Source of the DNA: Syntrophomonas sp.
GTDB lineage: Bacteria > Bacillota > Syntrophomonadia > Syntrophomonadales > Syntrophomonadaceae
Reading direction: 5' to 3'
DNA length: 6,105 nt
Assembly: GCA_003558625.1 (NCBI GenBank)
Contig: PWPP01000005.1
Coordinates: 1 to 6,105 of the forward strand
Under the pieces are notes generated by a model. It had not been told where the DNA came from. It saw nothing but the letters and a program-made list of their open reading frames with translations, and made no database searches. Each line of letters starts with the position of its first letter. The first letter of the stretch is position 1. The translations under genes were made by a program, and so were the position numbers. Of this stretch, positions 4,952 through 6,105 are shown one piece after another.

Positions 4952-6105
4952 AATTTAATTACAAGGATGAATTGCTAGAACAGGGAAAGAAGGCCAAAGC
5001 CGCCGCCCGGTTTTTAGCCACTGCACCCAGCACCATGAAAGACCAGGCGATTTTGGGTATGGCTGCACAACTGGAGCAGGAAACCGGTATTATTTTAAAA
5101 GAAAATGAGAAGGATATCGAACAGGGCAAAAAACAGGGGTTGACTGCTGCTTTGCTGGACCGGCTGGCGCTAAGCCCGGAGCGAATACAAGATATGGCCG
5201 CCGGGTTAAGGGAAATCGCTGCCCTTCCTGATCCCATAGGAGAAATTGTTTCATCCTATAAACGGCCTAACGGGCTGGAAGTGGGCCGGAAACGGGTCCC
5301 CATCGGGGTCATCGGCCTGATTTATGAATCCCGGCCCAATGTAACGGCTGATGCGGCTGCTTTATGCTTAAAATCGGGCAATGCCATTCTCTTAAGGGGA
5401 GGGGAAGAAGCCCTTAATTCCAATCGCATCATAGCGGCGATATGTTCCCGGGCAGCGGTTGAAGCCGGTTTGCCGGAAGGAGCCATACAGCTGGTGGACA
5501 GCGAAGATAAAGAAGCTGCTGTATTTATGATGACCATGTATGAGTATCTGGATTTATTAATTCCCCGGGGCGGAAAAGGACTAAAGGAAGCGGTGCAGGA
5601 AAATGCGCGGGTGCCGATTATCATGACCGGTATGGGGAATTGTCACGTGTATGTGGACAGGCATGGAGAACTGAAAAAAGCCATTGATATCGTCCACAAT
5701 GCCAAGGTTCAGCGCCCTTCTGTCTGCAATGCCGCAGAAACCTTGCTGGTTGATGCAGCTGTAGCACATGAGTATTTGCCTCCAATTATCACCAGGCTGC
5801 AGAATTCCGGGGTGGAGATCAGGGGCTGTGAACGGACCCGGGAGATTATACCCGGCATAAAAGCTGCCACCGAAGCAGACTGGGAAGAGGAATACCTGGA
5901 GCTGATCCTGGCGGTGAAAGTAGTAGAGGGGATCGACGAAGCCGTTGACCATATTAATTATTATGGAACCGGTCACAGTGAAGCCATTGTCAGCGAAAGC
6001 TACTCCAATGTGCGCAAGTTTATGGATAGTGTAGATGCGGCGGCAGTATTTGCCAATGCTTCCACCCGCTTTACCGATGGCAATGTATTTGGGTTAGGGG
6101 CAGAA
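4948..6105 (+). CDS. proA: Glutamate-5-semialdehyde dehydrogenase (gamma-glutamyl phosphate reductase), 3' end outside window
   Basis: This enzyme reduces glutamyl-5-phosphate with NADPH to glutamate-5-semialdehyde, the second step of proline synthesis, and it works with ProB. The 386 codons in the window run open to the last base. Family members have about 415-420 residues, so some 30 are missing. The aldehyde dehydrogenase-like fold is shown by IGLIYESRPNVTADAA, LKSGNAILLRGG, LIPRGGKGL, the catalytic cysteine C260 in RPSVCNAAETLLV, YGTGHSEAIV and the final VDAAAVFANAST and RFTDGNVFGLGAE. The start is uncertain. ATG at 4948 gives MKFNYKDELLEQGKKAKAA and is used here. TTG at 4972, with AAGGA (4963-4967) 4 bases upstream, would give a protein eight residues shorter that fits many homologues equally well. 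The distance to proB is 69 bases, wider than the other gaps on this transcript and filled by the hairpin described separately. Confidence 0.95.
   Translation, partial: MKFNYKDELLEQGKKAKAAARFLATAPSTMKDQAILGMAAQLEQETGIILKENEKDIEQGKKQGLTAALLDRLALSPERIQDMAAGLREIAALPDPIGEIVSSYKRPNGLEVGRKRVPIGVIGLIYESRPNVTADAAALCLKSGNAILLRGGEEALNSNRIIAAICSRAAVEAGLPEGAIQLVDSEDKEAAVFMMTMYEYLDLLIPRGGKGLKEAVQENARVPIIMTGMGNCHVYVDRHGELKKAIDIVHNAKVQRPSVCNAAETLLVDAAVAHEYLPPIITRLQNSGVEIRGCERTREIIPGIKAATEADWEEEYLELILAVKVVEGIDEAVDHINYYGTGHSEAIVSESYSNVRKFMDSVDAAAVFANASTRFTDGNVFGLGAE

Noticed and set aside
5581..5976. Reverse-strand open frame of 131 codons inside proA
   Set aside because: It is fully antisense to conserved proA sequence, including the catalytic cysteine region, and has no recognisable motifs.
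1..6105. CRISPR arrays, insertion sequences, tRNA or rRNA genes, phage genes
   Set aside because: No repeat-spacer pattern, transposase-like protein, long terminal repeats or recognisable RNA gene was found by reading both strands; the window is almost fully covered by conserved housekeeping genes.

Overview
The window is a conserved chromosomal block from a Gram-positive, spore-forming firmicute. The gene order and proteins point to a clostridial lineage of the Peptococcaceae/Desulfotomaculum type. The evidence is an RNase E/G gene directly upstream of rplU, the Prp protease gene between the L21 and L27 genes, an L27 made with a cleavable N-terminal extension, and a Spo0B-type phosphotransferase gene next to obg. 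Base composition is moderate (mid-40s % GC by eye). Every gene is on the + strand. The species cannot be fixed from the sequence.

Layout. Positions 1-694 hold the 3' end of an RNase E/G gene. Positions 695-987 have no gene; they hold a good sigma-A-like promoter and a structured stretch that is best read as the rplU (L21) leader RNA. Positions 988-1924 are a tight three-gene ribosomal unit: rplU, prp and rpmA. It is closed by an intrinsic terminator at 1958-1984, and a candidate extended -10 promoter overlaps the U-tract of that terminator. Positions 2018-3732 are a short spo0B-like gene followed 14 bases later by obg. Positions 3751-4878 are proB (glutamate 5-kinase). Positions 4879-4947 are an unusual proB-proA junction with an 11-bp hairpin. 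From 4948 to the window end is proA (glutamate-5-semialdehyde dehydrogenase), cut off about 30 codons before its expected stop.

How the genes work together. RNase E/G acts in RNA processing and turnover, including rRNA. L21 and L27 are 50S subunit proteins, and Prp removes the N-terminal extension of L27. Obg is a GTPase of 50S assembly and of sporulation control, and it sits beside a Spo0B-like protein that should carry phosphoryl groups towards Spo0A. ProB and ProA catalyse the first two steps of proline synthesis from glutamate.

This is mainly an ordinary housekeeping region, and I found no undescribed multi-gene system. The best points for a second look are at RNA level. At the start of proA, a hairpin separates a purine-rich Shine-Dalgarno-like tract from the ATG; folding it would bring the two to normal spacing. 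A 17-codon upstream frame also ends in an ATGA overlap with that start. The rplU leader has competing possible folds, and a candidate promoter overlaps the rpmA terminator.
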